DNA of 64,000 nucleotides from Gentiana macrophylla (GCA_026214975.1 CM047807.1:68303824-68367823); one strand, 5' to 3'; counted from the first letter of the stretch, positions 1-10,977 are shown. Translations and numbers: made by a program. Notes: generated by a model from the sequence alone, not told the origin.

Positions 1-1550
1 TTGGATAGTGAAAAAGGATGCAAATGCACCAAAAATTAGAGAATTGTATCAGAATAATTTCAATAAGTTTACAAGAAATTATTCTACCATGCCTTACATG
101 TATGAAGTTGATGATTTCAATTATCCAAGAAGGAGATCCTTTGGATACACACTTGGAATGAGAGGCATGACTGCTAACAGGTATGGACCCATGCTGTGTT
201 GGGTACCTAAACAGACTTAATTTGTATTGTAGGATGTCTGGTACATGGACATTGGATGTTCCAGACATATGACAAGGAACAAAGGATGGTTGACTGACTT
301 TAAAGCTTTTGATGGACCCAAAGTTACATTTGGAGGCAAAGAGAACCCCGACAAAATTAAAGGGAAGGCACAATGCTCAAGAACAATTTGACAATTCAAA
401 ATGTGGCTTATGTTAAAAGATTGAATTTAAATCTTCTAAGTATTAGTCAATTCTGTGACAAAGGTTACAATGTGCACTTCAACAAAGAAGGATGGAAAGT
501 GATTCATAATAAAACCAGAACAGTTGTACGTGCAGGAAAAAGAGAAGACAACATGTATGTGATGGATTGGAAGACAGCAAAAGCAGAAATATGTCTGCTT
601 GTCAAGAATAAGCAATCAACCAACTGGATTTGGCATAGAAGACTGAACCATCTCTTCAAGACCATCAACAAATTGTCAAAGAACAAGCTAGTTGAAGGCC
701 TTCTAGAGATCACTTTAAAAAAGGAAAGTCTTTGTGATGCATGTCAAAAAGGGAAGCAGATCAAGAGTTCTTTTAAGTCAAAGCCACAACAATCAACAAC
801 CAGAATTCTGCACCTCTTGCACATGGACCTATTTAGACCAGTCGCTCCTATGAGTGTAAGTGGAAAGAAGTATACCTTGGTGGTTGTTGATGATTTCTCA
901 AAGTTCGCATGGACTTTCTTCATGAACAAGAAGAAAGAAACTCTCTAGAAGCTTCCAGATCTACTAAGAAGAATTCAGAATGAAAAAGAATTGAAGATCA
1001 TCAAGATAAGATCAGATAGTGGCTTAGAGTTCCTATATGAAGTAATCAGAACCTACTGTGAAGAAAATGGAGTACTACATCAACTATCAGCAGGGACTCC
1101 ACAACAAAATGGTGTAGAAAAAAAGAAGAAGTAGGACACTCAAAGAAGCTGTCAGAACCATGATTCCAGAAGCATCTCTACCAAAGAGATTTTGGGCTGA
1201 AGCAGCAAATACAGCATGCTATACTCAAAACAGATCTATCATCAACAAACATCATGGAAAAACACCATATGAAATTTGGAATGGAAGGAAACCTAACATT
1301 TCACATTTGCATATGTTTGGATCTGAATGTTTTGTTTTGAACAGGAATCAGTTGCATAATTTTGATGAAAAAGATGACAAAGCAATCTTCATGGGATACT
1401 CAGACACCAGTAAAGCTTTTAGAGTGCTCAACAAAAGAACCTTGGTGATTGAAGAGTCAATTCATGTAGTTTTTGATGAACCAAATACAAATGGTCAAAG
1501 TCTACACAACTTTGAAGAAGAAGCTACACAAAGACAAGTCTATATGAAAA
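1..1550 (+). mobile_element. Element 1 (SIRE/Maximus-like copia), 5' part of internal region
   Basis: This is the left visible piece of a Ty1/copia element whose 5' LTR lies off the window. It reads gag tail, protease, GAG-pre-integrase and integrase, then stops abruptly at 1550, where the LTR of element 2 begins. Element 1 resumes at 7545. The bases before the insertion (GAAAA, 1546-1550) and after it (GAATA, 7545-7549) look like a target duplication with one mismatch. Wording and domain order match elements 2 and 3 closely, so all three belong to one SIRE/Maximus-like lineage. That lineage name is my inference from domain order and the extra 3' ORF. Confidence 0.88.
2..1550 (+). pseudogene. 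Element 1 gag tail-protease-integrase pseudogene
   Basis: This is the polyprotein part that would cut the precursor and insert cDNA. The piece at 8-220 is the basic/aromatic linker before the protease, ending in LCWVPKQ. The protease motif WYMDIGCSRHMT follows at 239-274; the catalytic triplet should be D-S/T-G, but Ser is Ile here. The GAG-pre-integrase motif WHRRLNHL and the zinc-binding CDACQKGKQ follow in the frame 373-948. The integrase core shows its first Asp in HMDLF (826-828) and its second in IRSDSG (1015-1017). A TAG at 946-948 replaces a Gln codon, and the catalytic-Glu segment near 1110-1134 runs into an A-rich frameshift and a stop. The integrase C-terminal part is open at 1160-1550 and is cut by element 2. 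Not functional. Confidence 0.88.
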
Positions 1551-3233
1551 TGTTGGACTTATTTTAAGTTTTAGCAATGAGTGCCAAACTAGCTGTTATA
1601 GAGCATAGGAAAAAAGATGACTAGATCAAATGTATAGGCTTATTAGAGTTTGATCTTTGTATAGGTTTGATCAAACAAGCACTGAAAAAGGTCAGCTGAC
1701 TTTTATCAGTAGACCTGTGTAGATCAGTAGGGTACCTGAGTTAGTAGACTAGTTTAGGAACCTGCAGAAGACTGAAGGCTGAGGGCTCAAACTCAGTTAT
1801 TGAAGGATAAGGGATCAAACTTACTATTTAAAGTCAAGGATATGAAATCAGAATTTAGGGAAGTCTGTGATGACCTAAACTGATTGCATATACCTTGTGT
1901 ACAAGGTCTAAGTTCCATAAGTTCTGTGGAGATTGGAACTTAGTTATGATCAAAATGGTGTATTCTAACTTCATAATAAAAAGTTGGATTTAAGAGAAGT
2001 CACCATAGTGTTTTATAAACACAAAGAACCTTGGATCACCGACGATATGTATTTCAAAGAAATTTACATTCATAAGAACTCATTAAAAATATATTTCGAG
2101 TTAATCAAATGTTACATTGGAAGTTTAGAAGGAAAAGGACAGATAACAACTCTTGGTTTTGTCAAAAAATCAATGGCTAAGATTAAAGGAAAATTGGAAA
2201 GAAACAGAGGTTTATCCAATGGATACAATTCAAAGGGTGGATCACAAATCGACAAAAGTAAATCGACAATTATCAAGACTATGTACTGAGGACAAAAAGC
2301 AAGTCAAGATGGGACAAATCTGAAATGGCTATGTTTGAATTTCAAACATAAATCACAAGGAGTCTCACCTATAAATAGAAGACCCCTGATACAGAAACAG
2401 ATGATGATTTTTGAAAGAAAAACAACAAATAATCCTGAGTTTCAGATTCTTATCAAGAAGTCACCCCGTCGACCTCCTATCAACTTAAAGCTACTGATCC
2501 AGTAAACTTCTTCAAGTGCCATCTTTCATCAAGCTACATCAAGTTAACACACTTGAAGAATCCAAGCTGCTGATCATATCATCCTGATCAAGCTGCTGAA
2601 AGCCGAATCGCTTACTTGATTCAAACTTTTTTTATAAGAAAATCACAAGACAAAGAAGCATCCTAGGTGTCAAGGATCGTTGTTTGTGGTGGAGCCGGTG
2701 AAAAGGCAATCCTACCCTTCAAGGACCAAGTGGAAGACTTTAGAGAAGCAAATCCTACCTATTCCAAGTGTTCGGGCCAGGAAGCCATAGTTATTGGTGA
2801 AGGACAAACAACTTAGGGATTTTTGTAATCAAGTACCTCAAGGATCTCTAGTTAATTACCTCCAACATCACATGAGAAGAGTGGACTGACAGTGATTACA
2901 CCACCTAGAACCACTATAAAAATTGCCTACTTACTTTCTACACTCACATTCTGCATTTAGTATATTTAGCACATCAATCAACTGAACTAGCAACTGAATC
3001 ACACACATACACTACTGAGTATCTAATACTTGGTATCATATTTTAACAACAAGAGATAAGGCTTAATTTGAATATATTCCACCGCAACAAATTCAAGTAA
3101 AATCAACTGTCGCCAGACTCATCGAGCAATCAACAGTGTCAAAGGTTGCCGAGTTTGTTAACTCCAAATGTTTTAAGTGTTAAGTTTATTCACCCTCTCT
3201 AAACTTAACCAAAGCCTTTTCAAGGGACCAACA
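1551..3233 (+). repeat. 5' LTR of element 2
   Basis: This long terminal repeat starts TGTTGGACTTATTTTAAG and ends AAGGGACCAACA. Homologues in the window are at 6585-7544 (truncated), 33444-35117 and 43823-45523. A TATA box, CTATAAATAGA, lies at 2369-2379 and would start transcription about 30 bp downstream. The repeat ends two bases before the primer binding site. It differs from its sisters at several CAG/CTG sites, for example 2466-2473. Confidence 0.92.
2369..2379 (+). promoter_or_regulatory. LTR TATA box (element 2, 5' LTR)
   Basis: CTATAAATAGA matches the plant TATA consensus and is conserved at the same place in all four sister LTRs (2369, 6672, 34229 and 44635). It is the probable core promoter for the genomic retrotransposon RNA. 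Confidence 0.75.
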
Positions 3234-3235
3234 AT

Positions 3236-3247
3236 TGGTATCGAGTA
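3236..3247 (+). other. Primer binding site of element 2
   Basis: TGGTATCGAGTA, just after the LTR, resembles TGGTATCAGAGC, the complement of the 3' end of plant initiator tRNA-Met used by most copia elements. The third and later bases of the usual CAGAGC have changed. Confidence 0.8.
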
Positions 3248-3338
3248 GTGCTTCGGTTCTGAAGTAATCCTACTTGTTGTGCTTGGGAAAATACTTTGAA
3301 AACTTTTTCAAATCTCTGATTTTCAAAGCTTTGCATCA

Positions 3339-4800
3339 TGGATAACAACCCGTATGCTAGAAAAATGTTGATGTGTTCTTTAGATCATTTTGATGAGTAT
3401 AAACGTTGTATGCAGTCTTTTCTAGTCAAACACATGATGAGATGATGGATGTCTTGTCGATGGACCACTGAAATTACAAAGGCAATAAAATGGATAATCA
3501 AACTCAAGACATTCCAAAGACAAAAAGAGAATGGATTGATGAAGATAGAAAAGAACAAATCTCAACAATAAAGTGCTATTCATATCATATATAGAACCTT
3601 GGATAGCAATATGTACATGAAAGTGAAAGATTGCAAGACTGCAAAGGAACTTTGGGACAAGTTGCAATTAATCTGTGAAGGCACCGATGCAATCAAGAAG
3701 AACACAAAATCAGATGTGGCAAAGAAGAAGTTCCAAGAGTTCAAAATGAAACAAAATGAAACTATTGAACAAATGGAGTCAAGATTCAATGCAATCATGG
3801 ATGAACTCACCCTACCGAGTGTAAAGTATTCAAAAAAAAAAAGAAATAAATTTAAAAATTCTAGAAGCTTTACCTGCAAAAGAAGTTTGGGATAGGAAGG
3901 TGACTGCCATAGAAGAGATGAGAAGTCTACATGAAGAGGACACCTTCAAATTGTTTTCAAATCTCAAAGCCTATGAATTCAGAAGAAACTTGTACCAGGA
4001 CTCTAAAAAGAAGAACCAAAGACCACCGTGATTGGTCGCTACACATCAAGAAGAAACATCAGGAGCTCAAGATGATCTACTGGATGAGATGCAAGAGCAA
4101 ATTGCCCTACTGAGCAAGAAAATCAGAATGATAAAAATTGGAAGGGGTTCTCCAAGGAATTTCACAAAGAATTTTAGTGAAAAAAAGAAGGAAGAATCCA
4201 AGAAAGACAATGATTACTTGTGCTATCAATGCAAGAAACCAGGACACTTCAAACCTGACTGTCCTGAACTAAAATAGAAGAAAGAACCTGATTATCTTTG
4301 CTTTAATTGCAAGAAGCCTTGAAATTTCAGACCTGATTGTCCAGACCTACTGAAGAGCAAAAGTCAACAAAGAAGATCTGGCAAGAAATCTATGGTTTCT
4401 GAAGATGAATCAGGATATGAAGTAGAATCAGAAAAAGGAAATGAATCTGGTGATACTGCACTTGTTGCTGATATGGATGATTATGCTTTAATGGCAAATA
4501 TGGATGAAACAGAGGAGGTATACAATTCTGTATCTATAAACACACTTGCTGAAAGTGATTGTGAATCAATTTGTGGTTCAAATCATAAAAATTCTGACAA
4601 TGAAGAAACTTTGGATGCCACCCTTAATCAACTGAGGATAATACAATCTGGTTATGAGATTATGAAGGCTGAAAAAGAAGCACTTCAAACAGAAGTTGGA
4701 AGATTGAAAGCTGAATTAAGAATTCTCAATGGTAAGGAAAAGGAGTTTGGACAGAATCAACACAAGTCCGCTATACATTCAAAGAGCTATTGAATCTGCT
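3339..4800 (+). pseudogene. Element 2 gag (UBN2-type capsid with CCHC knuckles), decayed
   Basis: Gag would form the virus-like particle and bind the RNA. The start at 3339 (MDNNPYARKMLMCSLD) is matched by element 3 at 35221. The capsid-like UBN2 region reads in pieces, best at 3599-3895 (YMKVKDCKTAKELWDKL). A first zinc knuckle, CYQCKKPGHFKPDC, is intact at 4221-4262. The second, at 4299-4340, has a TGA at 4320-4322 where Gly-His is expected. A TAG at 4275-4277 separates the two. An acidic, partly coiled-coil stretch follows at 4392-4793. Several frameshifts break the frame. Family assignment is firm; activity is excluded. Confidence 0.87.
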
Positions 4801-5077
4801 AAACAATCTTGTTCCTCCACTGCATTCAAATCTAGAAAGCCTTATGGTGATAGAACAGGCCTTGGATTTGGAACTCAACAATCTAATTAGGGTGGATCCA
4901 GTAAGGTTACTAAACCTAGTACCTGAATTGGTCCTAAGTTTGTGCCTGCACAAGATCCAACTCCCAAAAGGGTTGCTGAGGCAGTGAAGCCTACTGAGAA
5001 AACTTCAAGGAAGCAAAATTAGAAGTCCAAAAGGTCAACAACACCTAACAAAAGATACAAATCTGAATTTTGATGAT
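4801..5077 (+). pseudogene. Element 2 gag-pol linker with protease deletion
   Basis: Frames at 4801-5055 match the linker of element 3 (about 36660-36912). The next match, starting LNFDD at about 5066, is element 3 position about 37948. Roughly 1 kb encoding the protease and most of the GAG-pre-integrase domain is therefore missing at about 5055-5066. The element could not mature its own polyprotein. Confidence 0.8.
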
Positions 5078-5993
5078 AACAATCAATTGGTGAAGAAGAA
5101 ACTGGTGATTGGTTTACCTGAGATCACATTCAAGAAGGATGCTATATGTGATGCCTGTCAGCAAGGTAAACAGACAAAATCAAGCTTCAAGTCTAAGACT
5201 AAATAGTCAACAAAAAGAGTTTTGAAGCTGATGCACATGGATCTATTTGGACCAGTAACACCAACAAGTGTAATAGGGAAGAAGTACACTTTAGTAGTTG
5301 TGGATGATTATTCAAGATACACATGGGTAGTATTCATGATCAAGAAAAGTGAAACACTTCAAAAGATGCCTGAACTTTTGAAGAGATTGTAAAATGAGAA
5401 AAGTTTGACAGTAGTGAAGATCAGATCAGACAAGGGTACTGAATTTCTCAATAAAGTTATAAGAGAATATTATGAGCAGAATGGTGTGCTACACCAACTG
5501 GCTGCTACTGGTACACCTCAGCAAAATGGGGTTGCTGAGAGAAGAAACAAAAATTTAAAAGAAGCAGGAAGCACTATAATTTGTGAAGCATTATTACATG
5601 AAAGATATTGGGCTAAAGCAAATAATACAAAGATGCTATACACAAAATAGGACCTCAGTGAACAAAAAGCTGATGAAGACACCTTATGAGATTTGGAACG
5701 GAAGGAAACCTAATATATCTTATTTCCATCCATTTGGGAGCAAATGTTTTATATTAAATCATAAGGAGAAATTGAAGATATTCCAAACAAAATCAGATGA
5801 AGGAATCTTCTTGGGATATTCTTCTGTCAGCAAGGCATTCTGGGTAATGAACAAAAGGACACTGAAACATGAAGAAACAATACATGTTGTATTTGATGAA
5901 CCTAAGTTCACTGGAATGGAAGATGAAGGTTCAGAACCTGCTGAGAATCAACACGTCACTGACCAGAATATGTTGTTGTTTTGGAAAGGATAA
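5078..5993 (+). pseudogene. Element 2 integrase
   Basis: This is an integrase (rve) with the zinc-binding CDACQQGKQ at about 5150 and a core that keeps all three catalytic residues: Asp in HMDLF (5240-5242), Asp in IRSDKG (5429-5431) and Glu in GVAERRN (5537-5539), with the usual D,D-35-E spacing. Stops break it at 5204-5206 (TAG) and about 5391 (TAA), and there is a frame change near 5630. The C-terminal part, with TPYEIWNGRKPNI and the FDEPKF motif, is open at 5583-5993. Because catalytic residues survive while the frame does not, this is a recent pseudogene or a trans-supplied copy. Confidence 0.87.
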
Positions 5994-6520
5994 ATGTGTT
6001 AAAGGTTTCTGACTCTGCCCCTGCGGAACACCATGCTGGTAACACTACTGATGCAACAACTGAGGCAGTTCAAGGATATGTTGAACCTCTTAAAGAAGCA
6101 ACAGCAGACCCTACTGAAGAAGATGTTCCTGAGAATCATTCTAACAAAAATCCACAATGGTTAAGGGATCACCCTACTGAGCAAGTTATTGGCAATATAC
6201 ATCAAGGTGTGTAAGAACTAAAGACAATTAGAAGAAATGTTCACTTGTTTTCTATGTCAAATGGAACCTAAAGTTGTTGAAGAACAATATCGATCCAGTT
6301 GGATAATTCCTATGCAAGAAGAATCAATGAATTTGAAAGAAATCAAGTTTGGACACTAATGGAAAGGCCTAATCATGCAAACATAATTTGTACAAAATGG
6401 GTATACAGAAACAAATTGGATGAATCTGGTACCATTGTAAGGAACAAGGCCAGACTAGTAGCAAAAGGCTATTCTCAAGCAGAAGGAATAGATTTTGATG
6501 AAACATATGTACATGGATAG
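5994..6520 (+). pseudogene. Element 2 linker and truncated reverse transcriptase start
   Basis: The linker at 5981-6214 (rich in Glu, Thr and Pro) leads to the RT N-terminus at 6299-6520, with the motifs KWVYRNKLDESG, ARLVAKGYSQ and GIDFDETY. The sequence then jumps into LTR DNA at about 6507, before the palm domain and its YVDD motif. More than two thirds of the RT and all of the RNase H are missing. Confidence 0.87.
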
Positions 6521-6606
6521 AAAGCAAACTGACAGTGTCAGTACTATGTACAGGGACAAAAAGTAAACTGACAGTATCAGTACTATGTACAGGGACAGAA
6601 AGCAAG
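6507..6606 (+). repeat. 39-bp tandem repeats at the RT/LTR deletion junction
   Basis: Three head-to-tail units start at 6507, 6546 and 6585, each opening ATGTACA and carrying AGAAAGCAA/AAACTGACAGT. The third runs on into normal LTR sequence. The matching place in the 5' LTR (about 2280) has a single copy of the unit start. Confidence 0.85.
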
Positions 6607-7544
6607 TCAAGATGGGACAAATCTTAAACGGCTATGTTTGAATTTCAAACATAAATCACAAGGAGTCTCACCTATAAATAGAAGACCCCTGATATAGAAA
6701 CAGATGATGATTTTCGAAAGAAAAACAACAAATAATCCTGAGTTTCAGATTCTTATCAAGAAGTCACCCTGCTGACCGTACTGAACTTAAAGCTACTGAT
6801 TTAGTAAACTTCTTCAACTGTAATCTATCATCAAGCTACATCAAGTTTACACACTTGAAGAATCCAGGATGATGATCATATCATCCTGATCAAGCTGCTG
6901 AAAGCTGAATCGCTTACTTGATTCAAACATTCTTTTATCAGAAACCTGCTGAAGATAGTGACGCATCCTAGGGTGTCAAGGACTGTTGTTTGTGGTGGAG
7001 CTGGTGAAGAGGCAGTCCTACCCTTCAAGGACCATTGGAAGACTTTGGAGCTGCAATCCTACCTGCTCCAAGTGTTCGGGCTGTGAAGCCATAGTTACTT
7101 GGTGAAGGACAAACAACTTAGGATTTTTGTAATCATACCTCAAGGATCTCTAAAGTGAATTACCTCCAATGTCACAAGAGAAGAGTAGGATCGACAGGAT
7201 TACACCACCTGGAACCACTATAAAATTGCCTACTTACTTTCTCGTGATTTAGTATATTTAGCACATCAATCAACCCGAACTAGCAACTAAATCAAACACA
7301 TACACTCATGAGTATCTAATACTTGGTATCATATTTTAACAACAAGAGATTAGGCTTAATTTGAATATATTCCACGCAACAAATTCAAGAAAAATCAACA
7401 AATCAGATTATCGAGTGTCGCCAGACTATCGAGAAATCAAGAGATCAAGGTTGCCGAAGTTTTTTAACTCCAAAAGTTTTAAGTGTTAAGTTTATTCAAC
7501 CCCACCCCCTCTAAACTTAACCAAAGCCTTTCAAGGGACCAATA
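6585..7544 (+). repeat. 3' LTR of element 2, 5'-truncated
   Basis: About 960 bp matches the last about 953 bp of the 5' LTR (2281-3233). The first about 730 bp, including the TGTTGG end and the polypurine tract before it, are gone. A TATA box is at 6672-6681. The repeat ends GGGACCAATA, a one-base change from the sister end, followed by GAATA, the likely target duplication. Confidence 0.88.
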
Positions 7545-7549
7545 GAATA

Positions 7550-9328
7550 CAACAAAGACCAAATTACTATTCGATCACACCTTTGGCAATCAAGATGATG
7601 CACCAAATAATACAACACAAGAGGCACCAACACAAGATCATGAAGTTGATGCACAATATGAATTTGTAGAAGAACCAAATCTATATCAACTTCAACCTGA
7701 TTTGAATTGGTGAGAGATCATCCAAAAGAACTAGTCATTGAAGATATTCATACAGAGTTAGAACGAGGAGACAACTAGAAAGTATGCTAACTTGTTTTCT
7801 ATCACAGGTGGAGCCCAAAACAATAGATGATGCAATTCAAGATGATGACCTGGATTATACCCATGCAATAAGATCTCAATGAATTTTAGAGAAATGAGGT
7901 CCGAACTAGTGGATAGACCGGACATGGAAAATATCATTGGAACAAAATTGGTATTCGAAACAAGATGGATGAACAAGGAACAGCTGTCGTAAACAAGGCA
8001 AGGCTAGTTGCTAAAGGCTATTCTCAAGCGTATGAATATATTATGATGAAACATTTGCACCGGTATCTAGATTAGAGGCTATCGACTCTTTCTAGATTTT
8101 GCAAAGACATAAAGACTTCAAAATATATCAAATGGATGTCAAAAGTGCATTCTTGAATGAACTTCTAGAAGAAGAAGTATATATGGAACAACCACCTGGT
8201 TTCGACTCAAAGGAAAGGAAGATAAACTATACAAACTCAAAAGGCACCATATGGACTCAATCAGCACTAAGAGCCTGGTATGAGACAATCATTACAATTC
8301 TTAATCAAGAATGGATTCAACAAAGGGACTATTGACAAGACTCTTTTCAAGCTAGAAGAAAGAAGCGTGCACTTTGTTGGTTCAGTCTATGTTGATGACA
8401 TCATTTTTGGATCGAAGATGAGAAGTTTGAGAGAAATTTGCAAATCAGATGAAGAGTAAATTTCAAATGAGTATGATGGGAGAACTCAAATATTTTCTTG
8501 GTTTACAAGTGAAACAAATGGAAGATGTCATCTTTATCAATCAAGCCAAGTATACAAAGGACTTGATACACAAATATGGTGTTGATACAAGTGGCACATC
8601 AGATACACCAATGTGTGCAAGAGTGATTGTTGGGAAGGATGAAAATGGAAAAGATGTTGATCAAAAGTTATATAGAGGGATTATTGGATCACTACTCAAT
8701 CCAACTGTAAACAGACCTGGTATAGCATTTTCAGTAAGAGTATATGCAAGATTTCAAGGTCAACCTAAGGAATCTCATTTACTAGCAGCCAAGAGGATCA
8801 TCAAATATTTGAAGCAAACAATTAATGAAGAAATTTGGTATCCAAAAGATAGAGGATTCAAGTTGATATCATATTCAGATTCAGACAATGTTGGATGTAA
8901 AATTGAAAGAAAAAACACTTCAGGAACTTATCAGATGTTTGGCAGCAGACTAGTATCATGGTTTAGCAAAAAGCCAAATTCTATATCCACTTTAACAACT
9001 GAAGCAGAATATATAGCAGCATGTAGCTGCTGTGCACAAGTGTTGTGGATCAGACAACAGCCAATGGAAATGGAATAGAGGAGAAGGCAATGCCAATTAT
9101 GTGTGATAACACGAGTGCAATATCTATAATTGAGAATCCAGTATTACATTCAAGAACAAAGCATATTGATGTGAGACATCACTTTAATAGAGATCATGTG
9201 GAAAAAAGGAGTTGTTATCTTGAGATACATATCCACTGAAGATCAACTAGCTGATATTTCACAAAACCCCTCAGTCATGAAAGATTTTGTAAATTGAGAA
9301 CTGAGTTAGGAATGATTGAAATTGATTA
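7550..9328 (+). pseudogene. Element 1 reverse transcriptase-RNase H
   Basis: This copies RNA into DNA and degrades the RNA strand. The linker contains VRDHPKELVIEDIH. RT motifs follow: NKARLVAKGYSQ near 7995, [10 protein letters not shown] at 8131-8160, and the catalytic YVDD at 8388-8399. RNase H shows YSDSD with its Asp near 8877, [12 protein letters not shown] at 8998-9033, and [11 protein letters not shown] with [13 protein letters not shown] at 9100-9190. Conserved ends such as EDQLADI and KPLSHERFCKLR reach about 9300. Frameshifts occur near 8030, 8335, 8440, 9060 and 9210. The order and residues are those of copia; the copy is dead. Confidence 0.88.
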
Positions 9329-9930
9329 AGTAATAATGAGCAGCTAATTGGAGTAATCAGTTGAGTAACTTCACTAGTTGACCGAACCTTTGCCATTTTG
9401 GGTGCGCTCACCTGGCAGGTAAGGCACTGGTAACCAGCGATGTTCACTTCTCTGATTGTTAGGAACAATTTTACAAAGCAGCTCAGTAAAGAAGTCACTA
9501 CAAAGGCTTAGTGACCGGCCAAGTTACTCCACCACTGAACACTTTGGAGAAAACAGTAATGTACTGTGTGAACAAAATCAGTTTTACACATGGAGAATTG
9601 TTTCATGGAAGATTTACCCACATGGATTTTATATTACAATCGTGGAGGTTATTTTTGAATCAAAGGAATGATGGAAACGCCGATTCTCGGGATCTATCAT
9701 TACATACCTCAATCCACTCCTCACTATACTCAAAAACGTGATTTATATACACAAAATCATGCCATTACTCCACCAAAATCCTACCATTTTCAACCGAATT
9801 CACACTACACAAAATTCTCCTATATAACCAACCCTTAAAAGTTTTTCAGAATTCTTTACGCTCTTTGAATTTACAAACCCTATTTCTCTGAAAAATCGAA
9901 GCTTTTTCAATCTCAAACTCATCCATAACA
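9329..9930 (+). other. Pol-to-extra-ORF spacer of element 1
   Basis: About 600 bp without a pol frame. Near 9386-9436 is a module (CTTTGCCATTTTGGGTG, CGCTCAC, then CACTGGTA) that recurs in element 3. It holds a textbook splice-donor-like string, CAGGTAAGG, at 9417-9425. A TATA-like box at 9820-9829 precedes the next ORF by about 110 bp. The small open frames at 9456-9741 resemble nothing I recognise. Confidence 0.6.
9820..9829 (+). promoter_or_regulatory. Internal TATA-like box before the extra ORF of element 1
   Basis: CTATATAACC lies 111 bp upstream of the ATG at 9931, in a C-rich and T-rich leader. Element 3 has a TATA box at the equivalent place (41111-41120). I infer a promoter for a subgenomic mRNA; there is no direct proof. 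Confidence 0.45.
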
Positions 9931-10977
9931 ATGGCATCATCTTCCTCAGTCTCTTCAACTAAAAAATACTATGAAAATTCGATCATCCTGGATCATTTTT
10001 CCTATCTGAGCGCTACCTACTTTTCTGCGACAATGATTCACAGGCTCAAAGGTTAGTCGATGGTTGCATGAATCTGTGGTTAATGACATTCTTGAATTCT
10101 CCAATCATAGGAATATGCTATGAAACTTTGATTGCAATCTAGAAAAATGCAAAATTCATACCTAACAATAAGTAGAGCGACCCAGATTGCATTGTGAGTA
10201 CAATGTTTGGATGCTAACTGGTAATCACCCTAGGTCTTCTCCATAGATGCTTAAATCATCCAACACCGTCCAAAGAGATTTCAAGAAGATGGAAATTGAC
10301 ATCAACTCGCTCGAATCGAGATAGCCAAGAACCCAAGGAAAAACAAAGAAGAAATACAACTTTCCTAGATACTCAAACGCCTTTTTTGCGAGTTTGCTCC
10401 TGTAATCACAAGAAACATTGAAGGGAAGAAGGGTTCAATGGAGAACATGACATAGCACAGAGTAAAACGATGGCTATCATCTATCAAGGTATTCCATTTA
10501 ATTGGTCACGCTTTATCTTCAACAGTGGAAGGATCAAATTCAAAAGGAAATTGATCTAGGAATTACGGCACCAAGTAAAAATCGATGAAAAGAAAGGTGA
10601 TTTACGGGAGAGGAAATCTTGCGGGATTCCTCTTCAACATTTGTTTGATCAATCGAAAGTGAAACCCATCTACCTGCATCCATTGCATAAGGCCAATGTG
10701 ATGTTCACATGTGTTAAGGCATCCCAGATACCATAACCCACAACTGGAAGAAAAAGGAACCAGCCTGAAAGCAGCAGGTCTGGGATTGGGAAAAGGACCG
10801 TATCCTAAACAGTACAAGCACCATAAGGGAATGTACCCATTAATAAGGATAATCCCCTTGTAATCAGTGATGATGAAGAGAATGAAGTAGAAGAACTCTA
10901 TCTGCACGAAGGTAAAGAAGGATACTATCTTACACCATCAGAAGATGAACAAGAACAAGAAGAGAAAGAAGATACGG
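9931..10977 (+). pseudogene. Extra 3' ORF of element 1 (env-like position), decayed
   Basis: The start AACAATGGC is a plant-type initiation context and opens MASSSSVSSTKKYYEN; the frame stops at 10053. Other frames continue a plausible protein with GIPFNWSRFIFNS at about 10486-10524, a stretch I associate with proteins encoded beside plant copia elements, and a strongly acidic end (EENEVEELYLHEG, then SEDEQEQEEKEDTESS) up to 10985. I see no signal peptide or membrane segment, so a true envelope role is not supported. The end is lost at the family-B LTR. Function unknown. Confidence 0.55.

Larger units (their letters stand above)
1551..7544 (+). mobile_element. Element 2 (SIRE-like copia) inserted in element 1
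   Basis: A 5,994-bp element sits inside the integrase of element 1. It opens with a 1,683-bp LTR starting TGTTGGACTT and ending GGGACCAACA, followed by an initiator-Met-type primer binding site, gag, part of pol and a 5'-truncated 3' LTR. The protease region is deleted. A second deletion joins the reverse transcriptase start directly to the middle of the 3' LTR. The flanks GAAAA and GAATA fit a 5-bp target duplication with one change. Element 1 pol resumes right after it, which confirms the insertion. Confidence 0.9.
7545..10977 (+). mobile_element. Element 1 (SIRE/Maximus-like copia), 3' part
   Basis: Element 1 resumes after element 2 with the end of the integrase-RT linker, then RT, RNase H, a spacer and an extra ORF. 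It is cut at about 10978 by the truncated 3' LTR of the antisense family-B element. No continuation is visible on the far side of family B, so its own 3' LTR is lost or hidden. Confidence 0.82.

Noticed and set aside
9931..10977. Calling the extra ORF a retroviral envelope gene
   Set aside because: No signal peptide, fusion or membrane segment is visible in any frame; only the position is env-like.
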